Shown: one piece after another, positions 50,618-60,034 of the stretch
Position numbering within the stretch: the first letter of the stretch is position 1
Layout: each line of letters opens with the position of its first letter
From: Burkholderia sp. NRF60-BP8
Lineage (GTDB): Bacteria > Pseudomonadota > Gammaproteobacteria > Burkholderiales > Burkholderiaceae
DNA: 64,000 nt
Assembly (NCBI RefSeq): GCF_001522585.2
Contig: NZ_CP013373.1
Location: forward strand, 1,054,001-1,118,000
Direction: 5' to 3'
Made by a program: the position numbers and the translations under genes
The notes under the pieces: model-generated
The model's database searches: none
What the model was told of the DNA's origin: nothing
The model's input: only the letters and a program-made list of their open reading frames with translations

Positions 50618-51988
50618 ATGGCAGCCAATCTCGACGTACAAGCGCGCTATTTCCCGCACACGCAGGACCAGCTCAAGGAAATCGCATCGGACATCCTTCG
50701 CCATGCGAAGGCGCTCGGCGCGACGGACGCCGCGACCGAAATCTCCGAGGGCGACGGCCTGTCGGTGTCGGTGCGCCGCGGCGAGGTCGAAACGATCGAG
50801 CACAACCGCGACAAGATGGTCGGCGTCACCGTGTTCATCGGCAAGAAACGCGGCAACGCGAGCACGTCGGACTTCTCGCCGGCCGCGATCAAGGATACCG
50901 TCGCCGCCGCCTACAACATCGCGCGCTTCACGGCCGAGGACGAAGCGGCCGGTCTCGCCGAAGCCGAGCTGCTCGAAACCGACCCGCAGGACCTCGATCT
51001 GTACCACCCGTGGGCGCTGACGGCCGACGACGCGGTCGAGCTTGCCCGCCGCGCGGAAGACGCCGCGTTTGCGGTCAGCCCGCAAATTCGCAATTCTGAA
51101 GGCGCGAGCGTGTCGGCGCAGCATTCTCAGTTCGTGCTTGCGACGTCGCGCGGCTTTCTCGCCGGCTATCCGTACTCGCGCCACTACATCGCATGCGCGC
51201 CGATCGCGGGCAGCGGCCGCCACATGCAGCGCGACGACTGGTATTCGTCGAAGCGCAGCGCGATCGATCTCGCCGCGCCCGAGGCGGTGGGCCGTTACGC
51301 GGCCGAGCGTGCGCTCGCGCGGATGGGCGCGCGCCGTCTGGACACGCGCAAGGTGCCCGTGCTGTTCGAGGCGCCGCTCGCGGCCGGCCTGCTCGGCGCA
51401 TTCGTACAGGCCGTGAGCGGCGGCGCGCTGTATCGCAAGACGTCGTTCCTCGTCGACAGCCTCGGCAAGCCGGTGTTCGCACCGCACATCCAGATCGTCG
51501 AGGATCCGCACGTGCCGCGCGCGATGGGCAGCGCGCCGTTCGACGAGGAAGGCGTGCGCACGCGCGCGCGCAGCGTCGTGAAGGACGGTGTCGTCGAAGG
51601 CTATTTCCTGTCGACCTATTCGGCACGCAAGCTCGGCACGCAAACCACCGGCAACGCGGGCGGCTCGCACAATCTCGCGCTGCGCAGCGCGAACACGCAG
51701 GCGGGCGACGATTTCGACGCGATGCTGAAGAAGCTCGGCACGGGGTTGCTGCTGACCGAGTTGATGGGGCAGGGCGTGAACTACGTGACGGGCGACTATT
51801 CGCGCGGCGCGGCCGGCTTCTGGGTGGAGAACGGCGTGATCCAGTATCCGGTCGAGGAAATCACCGTTGCCAGCACGCTGCAGGAGATGTTCCGTCATAT
51901 CGTCGCGATCGGTGCGGATTCGATCGTGCGCGGGACGAAGGAAACCGGCTCGGTGCTGATCGAGCAGATGACGATCGCGGGGCAGTAA
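50618..51988 (+). CDS. pmbA: Metalloprotease PmbA (TldE)
   Basis: Non-catalytic partner of the TldD/TldE protease (456 residues), needed for maturation of modified peptides and antitoxin degradation in E. coli. Typical segments are [22 protein letters not shown] (about 46-67) and the C-terminal [19 protein letters not shown]. No HExxxH is present, as expected for TldE/PmbA. It is divergent from darP across 127 bases and ends at a shared terminator. Confidence 0.94.
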   Translation: MAANLDVQARYFPHTQDQLKEIASDILRHAKALGATDAATEISEGDGLSVSVRRGEVETIEHNRDKMVGVTVFIGKKRGNASTSDFSPAAIKDTVAAAYNIARFTAEDEAAGLAEAELLETDPQDLDLYHPWALTADDAVELARRAEDAAFAVSPQIRNSEGASVSAQHSQFVLATSRGFLAGYPYSRHYIACAPIAGSGRHMQRDDWYSSKRSAIDLAAPEAVGRYAAERALARMGARRLDTRKVPVLFEAPLAAGLLGAFVQAVSGGALYRKTSFLVDSLGKPVFAPHIQIVEDPHVPRAMGSAPFDEEGVRTRARSVVKDGVVEGYFLSTYSARKLGTQTTGNAGGSHNLALRSANTQAGDDFDAMLKKLGTGLLLTELMGQGVNYVTGDYSRGAAGFWVENGVIQYPVEEITVASTLQEMFRHIVAIGADSIVRGTKETGSVLIEQMTIAGQ

Positions 51989-52018
51989 GCCGCACGCGGC
52001 GCAGGCCGCCGGAAAACG

Positions 52019-52055
52019 AAAGCCCGACCGGCGCGAAGCCGGTCGGGCTTTTTTC
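52019..52055. terminator. Bidirectional terminator between pmbA and folA
   Basis: A 12-bp stem (AGCCCGACCGGC with GCCGGTCGGGCT, loop GCGAA) with A residues before it and T residues after it can end both convergent genes. Confidence 0.9.
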
Positions 52056-52073
52056 ATCGTGCGGAAGAATACG

Positions 52074-52574
52074 TCAGCCGCGCTTGCGTTCGTAGACGAC
52101 GAACGCATAGCCGAACGTGTTCGGCGCGGCAGCCTGATGCGCGTCGCGCGAGATTTCCTGCCAGTGCGCGGCGTCGGGCGCCGGGAACGACGCGTCGCCG
52201 TCGAAGTCGGCGTCGATCTCGGTGACGACCAGTCTGTCGGCGAGCGTGAGACCTTCCGCGTAGAGTTGCGCACCGCCGATCAGGAAGACCTCCGACGCGC
52301 CGTCGCGCGCGGCGAGCGCCAGTGCGTCGGCGAGCGACGTGACCGTATCGCAGCCGTCGAAACGGCGCGTGGCGTCGCGCGTGACGACGATATTGCGGCG
52401 GCCGGGCAGCGGCCGGCCGATCGATTCGTGGGTCTTGCGGCCCATCACGATCGGCGCGCCCATCGTCGTGCGCTTGAAGAACGCGAGATCCTCGGGAAGT
52501 TTCCAGGGCAACTGGTTGTCGCGGCCGATGATGCCGTTGCGGGCACGCGCGACGATCAGGGTCAACGTCGTCAT
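52074..52574 (-). CDS. folA: Dihydrofolate reductase
   Basis: NADPH-dependent reduction of dihydrofolate (166 residues; trimethoprim target). [30 protein letters not shown] at 4-33 carries the substrate site, and [20 protein letters not shown] (about 46-65) the NADPH site. The ATG at 52574 is followed directly by the enzyme's first beta strand; longer in-frame readings to 53231 cross the small exported gene and are rejected. Confidence 0.95.
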   Translation of the reverse strand: MTTLTLIVARARNGIIGRDNQLPWKLPEDLAFFKRTTMGAPIVMGRKTHESIGRPLPGRRNIVVTRDATRRFDGCDTVTSLADALALAARDGASEVFLIGGAQLYAEGLTLADRLVVTEIDADFDGDASFPAPDAAHWQEISRDAHQAAAPNTFGYAFVVYERKRG

Positions 52575-52858
52575 GAAGGTCGGAAAAGAGGGGAACGGGG
52601 CCGATTTTACCGGAACGACGGCGTGCGCCGGATTCCGCACGCCCGCACGGCGACCGGCGTTTCCGGCGCCGTCCGTCGCGACGCGCGATGCCCCGCGTCG
52701 CGACGGCCCGTCCGAATAAAAAGAGTGCCCGCCGGGGGACGGAGCACCAAAACGTTTTACGTCGCGAGATCGGCGAGGCCGGGTCCGCTCGACGGCATCC
52801 CGTTCGACCGGCTCGTCGGTTAAATACGTTATCCTGATTAATTGAAGGGGCGCATGCA

Positions 52859-53185
52859 TCAGGGATGCGTATTGCCCCGCGCATTGCCTTCCATCGCATG
52901 CCGGACGTCGCCCGGTTGCGGCGCCGGCAGCGGCATCGGCAACAGGGGCGGCGGCGGGATCTCGTCCCACAGCGTCACGGCGGCGTTGGCGGCCGGCAGC
53001 GGTTGCGGGGCCGACACGGTCAGGATGCCGAACCCGTTGCCGTGCTGCGTGCTCGGCGTGTTCCCGGCAAGCTGCATGGCGCGATCCGGTTGCATGCCTT
53101 CGTCCGCGCATGCCGGAGCAGGGGGCCCGGCGGCCGAGAGCGCGAGCGCCATCGACACGAAAGAAAGTAAAAAAGTTTTTCGCAT
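52859..53185 (-). CDS. Small Pro-rich exported protein
   Basis: A 108-residue protein of unknown function. It has a signal peptide (1-27, ACA-D) and a mature part of about 80 residues rich in Pro, Ala and Leu ([19 protein letters not shown]). Apart from Cys26 at the end of the signal peptide there is no cysteine. It is encoded on the opposite strand to the VpsR-like regulator across a 500-base gap full of palindromes, and could be its target. No known family recognised. Confidence 0.6.
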   Translation of the reverse strand: MRKTFLLSFVSMALALSAAGPPAPACADEGMQPDRAMQLAGNTPSTQHGNGFGILTVSAPQPLPAANAAVTLWDEIPPPPLLPMPLPAPQPGDVRHAMEGNARGNTHP

Positions 53186-53292
53186 GGCGGATGTCTCCGA
53201 TCGTGTACGTATTCAGCGAAATACATGCCACCGTACCGGGGCCATTGCCGCCATTGCGACTCGCGCTCGAGCGTTGCGAATGGTGGCCGAAA

Positions 53293-53315
53293 ACGCCTGA
53301 AAATGTTTCAGGCGT
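53293..53315. repeat. Perfect 10-bp inverted repeat
   Basis: ACGCCTGAAA and TTTCAGGCGT flank a central ATG. The 23-base dyad lies about 110 bases before the start codon of the exported protein and is operator-like; it lacks a T-run for termination. Confidence 0.75.
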
Positions 53316-53402
53316 GAAACGATGGGGCTCGGGAATACTGCTGATTCAATCGACACGCTTCAAGGATGAAAATCGGCGCGTGTGTCGATGACGAAACCCT
53401 TG

Positions 53403-53423
53403 CTGCACATGTGCTATGTGCAG
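53403..53423. repeat. 8-bp inverted repeat
   Basis: CTGCACAT and ATGTGCAG flank GTGCT; a second, overlapping dyad GCAGAT/ATCTGC runs 53420-53436. Confidence 0.65.
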
Positions 53424-53470
53424 ATGATTGATCTGCATCGACCGCTGAGCGATTCGGCCGTGTCGCCATC

Positions 53471-53502
53471 GGCACCGAAACGGATTTGTCGTATTCGGTG
53501 CC
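53471..53502. repeat. 9-bp inverted repeat before the regulator gene
   Basis: GGCACCGAA and TTCGGTGCC are separated by 14 bases, so the arm centres are about two helical turns apart, a layout suited to a dimeric activator. TATAAC follows immediately at 53503-53508. Confidence 0.65.
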
Positions 53503-53686
53503 TATAACCAGATCGTCTTGATCAAAAAAATACTGGACGCGAGACAAGCGCCATCATGCGAGGCTGTGTCGTTGCCACGCATCGGCATGGCGAATCGAGC
53601 CACCTCTGGCTGACCCGATTCGATCCTTTTGCACGCAATCCGACGTGTGCGGCAATCGTTGGACGGTTGATGAACGGGGTGAGCAT

Positions 53687-55084
53687 ATGGGAGCCGATCA
53701 GCGGCACGTGGTCTACTATTCGCGCGAACCGAACGACGCGTTGCGCGGCCATTTCGACGAATGCGGCTGGCGCGTCGACCTGGCCGAGACCGTGCGCGAT
53801 GTGCGGCGCGTCGTGCAGCACGGCGTGGCGACCGCCGGCCTGCTCGATTTCTCGCCGGGCTTCAAGCCGTCGGACCTGCGCGAACTCGAATCCTGCCTGA
53901 GCATCCAGCATATCGGCTGGATCGCGGCGACGCGGCGCGGCCAGTTGCAGGACGCGACGCTGCGCCATCTCATTCGCGACTATTGCTTCGACTACGTGAC
54001 GATGCCGTACGAAACGGCGCGGATCGTCGAGACCGTCGGTCATGCGCACGGCATGGTCGCACTGACCGATCCCGTTTCGCCGCCCGTCGGCGCAGGACGC
54101 AGCGAAGGCGAGATGGTCGGCACCTGCGATGCGATGCTCGGGCTCTTCAGGACGATCCGCCGCGTCGCGGCGACCGACGCGCCGGTGTTCATCTCCGGCG
54201 AGTCGGGCACGGGCAAGGAGCTGACGGCGGTCGCGATTCACGAGCGTTCGTCGCGCGCCCAGGCGCCGTTCATCGCGATCAATTGCGGTGCGATACCGTC
54301 GACGCTGCTGCAGGCCGAACTGTTCGGCTATGAGCGCGGCGCGTTCACCGGCGCGAACCAGCGCAAGATCGGCCGCGTTGAGGCCGCCAACGGCGGCACG
54401 CTGTTTCTCGACGAGATCGGCGATCTGCCGCTCGAAAGCCAGGCGAGCCTGTTGCGCTTCCTGCAGGAAGGCAAGATCGAGCGGCTCGGCGCGCACGTGT
54501 CGATGCCGGTCGACGTGCGCGTGATCTGCGCGACGCACGTGAACATGGAAGCGGCGCTGCGCGAAGGGCGCTTTCGCGAGGACCTGTTTCACCGGCTGTG
54601 CGTGCTGAAGATCGAGGAGCCGCCGCTGCGCGCGCGCGGCAAGGACATCGAGGTGCTCGCGCGCCACATGCTCGAGCGCTTCAAGGGCGATGCGCATCGC
54701 CGCCTGCGCGGCTTTTCCCCGGACGCGGTCGCGTCGCTGTACGGCTATTCGTGGCCCGGCAACGTGCGCGAGCTGATCAATCGCGTGCGCCGCGCGATCG
54801 TGATGTCCGAAGGCCGGATGATCACCGCCGCCGATCTCGAGCTGAACGACTATGCGACGCTCGCGCCGGTGTCGCTGCTGGAGGCGCGCGAGGCGGCCGA
54901 ACGGCAGGCGATCGAGCAGGCGCTGCTGCGCCATCGCGGCCGTTTTGCGGATGCCGCGCGCGAGCTCGGCGTGTCGCGCGTCACGCTCTACCGGCTGATG
55001 TGCGCGCACGGCATGCGCGATCGCGGCGACACGCTGGCAGGGTTTTCGGCGCCGTTGCCGGAGCTTCCGCGCCACGCTTGCTAA
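53687..55084 (+). CDS. VpsR-like sigma54-interacting transcriptional activator
   Basis: Enhancer-binding protein of 465 residues. Residues 1-125 form a receiver-like VpsR-type domain with Asp54 (GLLDF) in the usual phospho-acceptor position. The AAA+ domain has Walker A GESGTGKE (171-178), the sigma54 loop GAFTGA (218-223) and Walker B GGTLFLDE (236-243). A Fis-type helix-turn-helix lies at about 424-447 (RFADAARELGVSRVTLYRL). VpsR-type regulators bind c-di-GMP and control polysaccharide genes, but no such genes are nearby. The ATG at 53687 has GGGGTGAG upstream; the frame continues to 53645 without a better start. Confidence 0.88.
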   Translation: MGADQRHVVYYSREPNDALRGHFDECGWRVDLAETVRDVRRVVQHGVATAGLLDFSPGFKPSDLRELESCLSIQHIGWIAATRRGQLQDATLRHLIRDYCFDYVTMPYETARIVETVGHAHGMVALTDPVSPPVGAGRSEGEMVGTCDAMLGLFRTIRRVAATDAPVFISGESGTGKELTAVAIHERSSRAQAPFIAINCGAIPSTLLQAELFGYERGAFTGANQRKIGRVEAANGGTLFLDEIGDLPLESQASLLRFLQEGKIERLGAHVSMPVDVRVICATHVNMEAALREGRFREDLFHRLCVLKIEEPPLRARGKDIEVLARHMLERFKGDAHRRLRGFSPDAVASLYGYSWPGNVRELINRVRRAIVMSEGRMITAADLELNDYATLAPVSLLEAREAAERQAIEQALLRHRGRFADAARELGVSRVTLYRLMCAHGMRDRGDTLAGFSAPLPELPRHAC

Positions 55085-55126
55085 AATCGGCGGGTACGGC
55101 CGCCTCTCGCGGCCGAAGGAACCCGC

Positions 55127-56098
55127 ATGAAACAGTATCTCGATCTCGTTCGTACCATTCTCGATACCGGCACCTGGCAGGAGAACCGCACGGGGATCCG
55201 CACCATCAGCATGCCGGGCGCGATGCTGCGCTTCGACCTGCAGCAAGGCTTTCCTGCCGTGACGACCAAGAAGCTCGCGTTCAAGTCGGCAATCGGCGAG
55301 CTGGTCGGCTTCCTGCGTGCGTCGCGCAGCGCGGCCGATTTCCGCGCGCTCGGCTGCAAGGTGTGGGATGCGAACGCGAACGAGAACGCGCAGTGGCTCG
55401 CGAACCCGTATCGCCAGGGCGTCGACGATCTCGGCGACGTATACGGCGTGCAATGGCGCCAGTGGCCTGGCTACAAGGTGCTCGATGCGGGCGCCGACGC
55501 GCAGATCGCCGACGCGACGCGCCGCGGCTTCCGGATCGTCACGCGTTTCGACGAGGATGGCGCGCCGAAGGTGCTGCTGTACAAGGCGATCGACCAGTTG
55601 CGTCAATGCCTGGACACGATCATGGAGAATCCGTCCGATCGTCGCATCCTGTTTCACGCATGGAATCCGGCCGTGCTCGACCAGATCGCGCTGCCCGCGT
55701 GCCATCTGCTGTACCAGTTCCTGCCGAACGCGACGAAGCGCGAGATCTCGCTGTGCTTGTACATCCGCAGCAACGATGTCGGTCTCGGCACGCCGTTCAA
55801 CCTGACGGAAGGGGCCGCGCTGCTGTCGCTCGTCGGCCGGCTGACGGGCTACACGCCGCGCTGGTTCACGTATTTCATCGGCGACGCCCACATCTACGAG
55901 AACCAGCTCGACATGCTGCAGCAGCAGCTCACGCGCGAGCCGTACGAAAGCCCGCGGCTCGAGATTGCCGAGCGCGTGCCCGAGTACGCGAAAACGGGCG
56001 TCTATGCGCCCGAATGGCTGGAGCAGGTCGAGCCGTCCGATTTCTCGCTCGTCGGCTATCGCCACCACGAGCCGCTGACCGCGCCGATGGCGGTCTGA
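55127..56098 (+). CDS. thyA: Thymidylate synthase
   Basis: Makes dTMP from dUMP with methylenetetrahydrofolate (323 residues). The nucleophile is Cys192 in [10 protein letters not shown], and RTGIRT near residue 21 is the phosphate-binding arginine motif. The protein is longer than E. coli ThyA (264) because of an insert at about 85-150, as in the long form known from Lactobacillus. It follows the regulator gene by 42 bases. Its product dihydrofolate is recycled by FolA, encoded 2.5 kb to the left. Confidence 0.96.
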   Translation: MKQYLDLVRTILDTGTWQENRTGIRTISMPGAMLRFDLQQGFPAVTTKKLAFKSAIGELVGFLRASRSAADFRALGCKVWDANANENAQWLANPYRQGVDDLGDVYGVQWRQWPGYKVLDAGADAQIADATRRGFRIVTRFDEDGAPKVLLYKAIDQLRQCLDTIMENPSDRRILFHAWNPAVLDQIALPACHLLYQFLPNATKREISLCLYIRSNDVGLGTPFNLTEGAALLSLVGRLTGYTPRWFTYFIGDAHIYENQLDMLQQQLTREPYESPRLEIAERVPEYAKTGVYAPEWLEQVEPSDFSLVGYRHHEPLTAPMAV

Positions 56099-56141
56099 TC
56101 GCGCGGGCGAGGCCGCACGGTTTCGTCGATCCGTACCCTGC

Positions 56142-56179
56142 AAAAAAGGCTCGACCGGTATTGGCCGGTCGAGCCTTTT
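56142..56179. terminator. Bidirectional terminator between thyA and the FecR-domain gene
   Basis: Six A residues, an 11-bp stem (GGCTCGACCGG with CCGGTCGAGCC, six-base loop), and TTTT form a symmetrical terminator between convergent genes. Confidence 0.9.
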
Positions 56180-56197
56180 GTTTCATCTTTGCTGCCC

Positions 56198-58765
56198 TTA
56201 CTGGCGATGCCGCTCCTCGTGGCCGCCCTGCGGCGGCGGATTGGCCGGATGCGGCGCCTCGACGTGCGGCGCCGGCTGCGGCCGCGGTTCCATCCGGGGA
56301 GCGGGCATCGACGGGCGCGGTTCCATGCGGGGCGCCGGCTGCGGTCGCGGCTCCATGTGCGGCGCCTGCGGCTGCGGACGCGGCATGTCGTGCACCGCGG
56401 GCGCCGGCGGACGGTACTCGTTCGCGCGCGGCGGCGCGACCTCGCGATGCGGCGCCGGTTGAGCGAAGTCCGGGCGTGGTTGCGGCGCGGGGGCGGCCCG
56501 TTCCGGTTGCGGCTGAGGTTGTGCATGCCGGGCCGGCGTCTGGAAGTCGGGGTGCGGACGCGGTTGCTGAATCTGCGCGGTATTGTCGACCCGCGGTTGC
56601 GGCAGCGCGCGCGGCGTTTCGTTGCGGCCGCCGGGCTGTACGCCTTGCGGCGCCGGCACGCCGTCCGGATGCGGCGCCGCTGCGCTGCGCACGGGGGGCA
56701 GCGCATTCTGTCCTGCCGCGTGCAGCGCGGTCGGCGAGTCGGCGCGTTGACGCGCCATCGGCGTGTGCGGCTGCATCCACACGGGCGACGGCGCATTGGC
56801 TGCGTGCGCGTTGCCGGTCGCGGCCGGAACGTCGTTCGCGCCCGGCGGATGCGGGACGCCATTGCCGGGCGCGAACGCCTGATGCGGCATCGGGTTGCCG
56901 GGTGCCGGCGGCGTGCCGCCGTTGGCGAAACGCGGTGCGTTGGGGCTTTCGCCGTTCGGCGGCCGCGCGACATTCGACATGCCCGGCGTCGGCGCGCCTG
57001 GCCGCGCGGCCTGCTCGCCGGCCGGCTGGCCTTCGCGCGACGCGTGGGCCGGCTGCACGACGGGCCCGTGCGGATTCACGAGCTGCACGTTGCGCATCGC
57101 CCATGCGCCGCCGCCCGGCGGCTGGCCCGGAACGCGGACCGGCCGAGCCGTATAGTCGGCCGGCACGTTCGTCTTCACGACGGGCGCGCCGGCGCCCGGT
57201 ACGCGCCCGCCTTGCTGCGCGAGGTGGGCGGCGGCCTGGTCGCGATAGGCGGCGGGCACGGCCGGATTGCGTGTCGCGACGTACGGGTGCTGCGCGATCG
57301 CCGCCGGCGGGCGGTAGCTGGCATTGCGCAGCCCGCCGGTGAAGCTCTGGCGCACCGGCGCGATGCCGGGCGTGCCCGGCGTGACGTGCGCGTTGCGCCA
57401 TTGCTGCGGATCGACGTGCTGCGAGAAGTGCGCGACCGGCTGGCCGTGCACGAACGCGGTGGCCGGCACGGCTGTGATCGCGTGCGGCGCACGGAAGTTC
57501 ACATACGTCTTGTTGATGTTGGTGATATTGGTGATGTTCGTCACGTTCACGGTCTTGTTCACGTTGACGTTGTTCACCACGATGTTGCGGTTGACGCGGT
57601 CGTAGTAGTGCGGGCTCCAGCCGCCCCAGCCCGGATGCCACGGCTCGCCGGGGCCGAGCGCGAACCATGCGCAGCCGGCCGCGGCGACGCCGCCGACCGT
57701 CAGCGCGACGCTCCAGTCGGAACCGCCGCCCCCGCCGCCCACGAACGCGACGAGCGCCGGCGCATAGACGGGCGGCTGGTCGACGACCATCGGGCCGGGC
57801 ACCCATGCCCAGCTGTCGTCCACGTACGCCCAGCGGCCGTAGTGATACGGCGCGAAGCCCCACGGCGCGTCGTCGACCCAGGTCCAGCCCCACGGCGCCT
57901 GCCAGATCCAATGGCCGTCGTGATACGGCGCCCAATCGGCCGGCGTGTCGTTCGGCACCCATACCGCGCCGTAATTCGGGGTTTCGCGCCACGTGCCGTT
58001 CGCGTCGAGATCCTGGTAGCCGGGGATGTCGCGGGACACGTAGCGGGCCGACACCGAGCGCGCTTCGGCCGCGTCGCGGCTGGCAGCCCACTGGTCGAGC
58101 GCGTCGGGGGCCGGCGCGGCCGATTGCTGCGCGACCTGCAGATCGGTGCCGGTGAACACCACCTGCTGCCCCGGCGACAGCGGATACTGGCCGTTGCTGC
58201 CGTAGACGGTCGCGCTCCCGCTGCGTACCGTCACCGTCGTGCTCGCGCCGTTCGGCGCGACATCGACACGATAGTCGCCGGGGCCGGCGATGCCGAGCGC
58301 GAGGTTCGGCGTGTCGATTTCGTACGATCCGCCGGCCGGCAAATCGCGCACGTGCGTCGACACGGTGCCGAGCCCCACCTTCAATTGCGTCGTCGTGTCG
58401 TCGAGGTTCAGCACCGACAGGCTCGTCGATTGGCCGAGCCGCACCGCGGTCGAGCCGATGTGCAGCTCCGAACGCGCGCCGGCATCGTTCCAGAGCTGAT
58501 CGCCGGTCGTCAGCGGCCGGTTCACCGCCGCATACGACCACGTATCGGTGCCGGCCGGTTCGATCGTCACGGCGCCCGACAGGTAATTGAGCCGCGCGAC
58601 GCGGCCGGGCGGATCGCCGCCCGGTTGCCGTGCCGCGGCCAGGTTCGGCGGCGCATCGGCCGATTGGGCGAAGGCGGGCGGCAGCGCCGCCAGCGCGACG
58701 AACGCGAGCAGCGTGTAGCGGGCGGTGCGCTTGAGCGTGAAGAGGGAGGCCATGGTGAGCGTCAT
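56198..58765 (-). CDS. Large exported FecR-domain protein with Trp-rich (DUF6600) and Pro-rich parts
   Basis: An 855-residue exported protein of unknown function. A signal peptide (1-33, AFA-Q) is followed by a FecR-like beta domain (about 55-205). A Trp-rich block at 259-325 repeats patterns such as WAPYHDGHWIWQ, PWGWTWVDDAPWG and PYHYGRWAYV, as in the DUF6600 family. Then come a Gly-rich turn (341-349), an Asn/Val/Thr stretch (391-423, with ITNITNINKT) and a Pro/Ala/Gln-rich tail (about 470-855) ending in imperfect MEPRPQPAP repeats. ATG at 58753 is an alternative start. No sigma factor or receptor gene is near, so a FecR-type signalling role is not supported. Confidence 0.85.
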   Translation of the reverse strand: MTLTMASLFTLKRTARYTLLAFVALAALPPAFAQSADAPPNLAAARQPGGDPPGRVARLNYLSGAVTIEPAGTDTWSYAAVNRPLTTGDQLWNDAGARSELHIGSTAVRLGQSTSLSVLNLDDTTTQLKVGLGTVSTHVRDLPAGGSYEIDTPNLALGIAGPGDYRVDVAPNGASTTVTVRSGSATVYGSNGQYPLSPGQQVVFTGTDLQVAQQSAAPAPDALDQWAASRDAAEARSVSARYVSRDIPGYQDLDANGTWRETPNYGAVWVPNDTPADWAPYHDGHWIWQAPWGWTWVDDAPWGFAPYHYGRWAYVDDSWAWVPGPMVVDQPPVYAPALVAFVGGGGGGSDWSVALTVGGVAAAGCAWFALGPGEPWHPGWGGWSPHYYDRVNRNIVVNNVNVNKTVNVTNITNITNINKTYVNFRAPHAITAVPATAFVHGQPVAHFSQHVDPQQWRNAHVTPGTPGIAPVRQSFTGGLRNASYRPPAAIAQHPYVATRNPAVPAAYRDQAAAHLAQQGGRVPGAGAPVVKTNVPADYTARPVRVPGQPPGGGAWAMRNVQLVNPHGPVVQPAHASREGQPAGEQAARPGAPTPGMSNVARPPNGESPNAPRFANGGTPPAPGNPMPHQAFAPGNGVPHPPGANDVPAATGNAHAANAPSPVWMQPHTPMARQRADSPTALHAAGQNALPPVRSAAAPHPDGVPAPQGVQPGGRNETPRALPQPRVDNTAQIQQPRPHPDFQTPARHAQPQPQPERAAPAPQPRPDFAQPAPHREVAPPRANEYRPPAPAVHDMPRPQPQAPHMEPRPQPAPRMEPRPSMPAPRMEPRPQPAPHVEAPHPANPPPQGGHEERHRQ

Positions 58766-58915
58766 CGTTGTGATCGCGGCGCGTCGATTCGTGCCGTCCA
58801 GTTCACAATATCCGCTCGGCCTGTTTCAAGGCACGGTGTTTTGTAAGTCGAATGGCACGCGATGTAACAAAACCTGTCCATCGCGCGCCGTTGTCGTGCA
58901 GCTGCAATGCCGGCG

Positions 58916-59623
58916 TCAAGCGGACGTAAGCCACGCGTCGAAAACCTGCTGTCCGGGCACCGTGACGCGCAGCACGCGCGGTCGGTCGGCGCGCTCGATC
59001 CAGCCGTGCGCGCAGAAGCTTTCGAGCAGCGCCGCGCCGAGTGCGCCGCCGAGATGCGAACGCCGCTCGCTCCAGTCGAGGCAGCCGCACGCGAAGCGGC
59101 GCCGGCGCGTGCGTTGCTGCGCGACGTCGATGCCCCATTGCGCGAGCGCCTGCGTGCCGAGTTCGGTGGCCTCGATCGCGTCGCCGTTCGCGAGCAGCCA
59201 GCGGCGCGCGGTGAGGCCGTCGAAGATGCGTACCGCGAGCTCGCCGGCCATGTGGTCGTAGCAGGTGCGTGCGTAGCGCAGTTCGGCCGGGACCGTGCGC
59301 GACGGCGGCGGAACCGGGCGATGCGGCGCGGCCGCGCGGGCGACGTTCGCCAGCGCTTCGAGCGAGGCCGCGATGTCGGCCGACGCAATGCGGTAGTAAC
59401 GATGCCGGCCGCGCACGTCGAGGGCCAGCAGGCCGCCCTCGGTCAGGCGCGCGAGGTGCGCGCTGGCCGCGGACGGCGACAGCCCCGCGATCATCGTCAG
59501 TTCGCCGGCAGGGCGCGCGCTGCCGTCCATCAGCACCCATAGCATCGCGGCGCGGCCGGGATCGGCGATCAGCGCGCCGATGCGGCTCAGGCCCGGAAAA
59601 TGGTGGTCGTCTTGATCGGTCAT
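58916..59623 (-). CDS. ArsR-like winged-helix transcriptional regulator
   Basis: A 235-residue regulator. An N-terminal ArsR-type helix-turn-helix (about 20-90; GELTMIAGLSPSAASAHLARL followed by LLALDVRGRHRYYRI) precedes a C-terminal part with Cys and His residues (RRFACGCLDWSERRSH, about 184-199) that might bind metal or ligand. Start at 59623 is taken because upstream in-frame sequence is unlike protein. It is 150 bases upstream of the FecR-domain gene on the same strand, and could control it. Confidence 0.82.
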   Translation of the reverse strand: MTDQDDHHFPGLSRIGALIADPGRAAMLWVLMDGSARPAGELTMIAGLSPSAASAHLARLTEGGLLALDVRGRHRYYRIASADIAASLEALANVARAAAPHRPVPPPSRTVPAELRYARTCYDHMAGELAVRIFDGLTARRWLLANGDAIEATELGTQALAQWGIDVAQQRTRRRRFACGCLDWSERRSHLGGALGAALLESFCAHGWIERADRPRVLRVTVPGQQVFDAWLTSA

Positions 59624-59810
59624 CGTCGTGTCTCGTCGAGCGGGATGAGGGCAGTGTAGTCCGGATGCGCACTCGATGTTTCGCTCTCGGATGAAATGTC
59701 GGATGCAGCGCGCCGCCCCCTGCGCGGACCGAACCGCAGCCCGTTGCAGGGCACGCGTAGAATGGCCGGACGCGGCGGCAGCGGGCCGCCGCCTGAGACG
59801 CGATGCAACG

Positions 59811-59951
59811 ATGAAGACGATTTTCTGTGTGTTGGCGGCGGCGCTCGTGTGCGCCGCCTGTGCACCCGGCGGCGCGGGCGTGACCGGCGAGCGCGGCGGC
59901 AGTATCGAGATGTACGGAACGATCGACCAGGGCGTCACGGTACGCCGTTGA
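59811..59951 (+). CDS. Very small putative lipoprotein
   Basis: A 46-residue protein. MKTIFCVLAAALVCAACAPGG looks like a lipoprotein signal peptide with acylated Cys17 (the -3 position is Cys rather than the usual Leu, so this is somewhat atypical). The mature part of about 30 residues (GGSIEMYGTIDQGVTVRR) resembles short conserved Burkholderia lipoproteins. Function is unknown. It is divergent from the ArsR-like regulator. Confidence 0.6.
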   Translation: MKTIFCVLAAALVCAACAPGGAGVTGERGGSIEMYGTIDQGVTVRR

Positions 59952-60034
59952 CCGGCGCCGGTCCGGCGCGAGCCGGCATGGCCGCCGCAGCCCCGCCACG
60001 CGGGGCTTGCCGCGCCGCGTTGCCGCAGTGCAAC

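Larger units (their letters stand above)
53186..53686. promoter_or_regulatory. Palindrome-rich region between exported protein and VpsR-like regulator
   Basis: These 501 bases hold no convincing gene. They contain three distinct inverted repeats (listed separately) and a small GCAGAT/ATCTGC repeat at 53420-53436. The stretch 53380-53530 is richer in A+T than the genome. No clear sigma54 -24/-12 element was found. Confidence 0.6.

Noticed and set aside
56290..56420. Short tandem-like GC repeats resembling a CRISPR or minisatellite
   Set aside because: They encode the in-frame MEPRPQPAP-like protein repeats of the FecR-domain gene, with no regular spacers.
56189..58846. An 885-codon plus-strand frame opposite the FecR-domain gene
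   Set aside because: Arg-rich low-complexity translation without a signal peptide or domain. The minus-strand frame has a signal peptide, FecR domain and family features.
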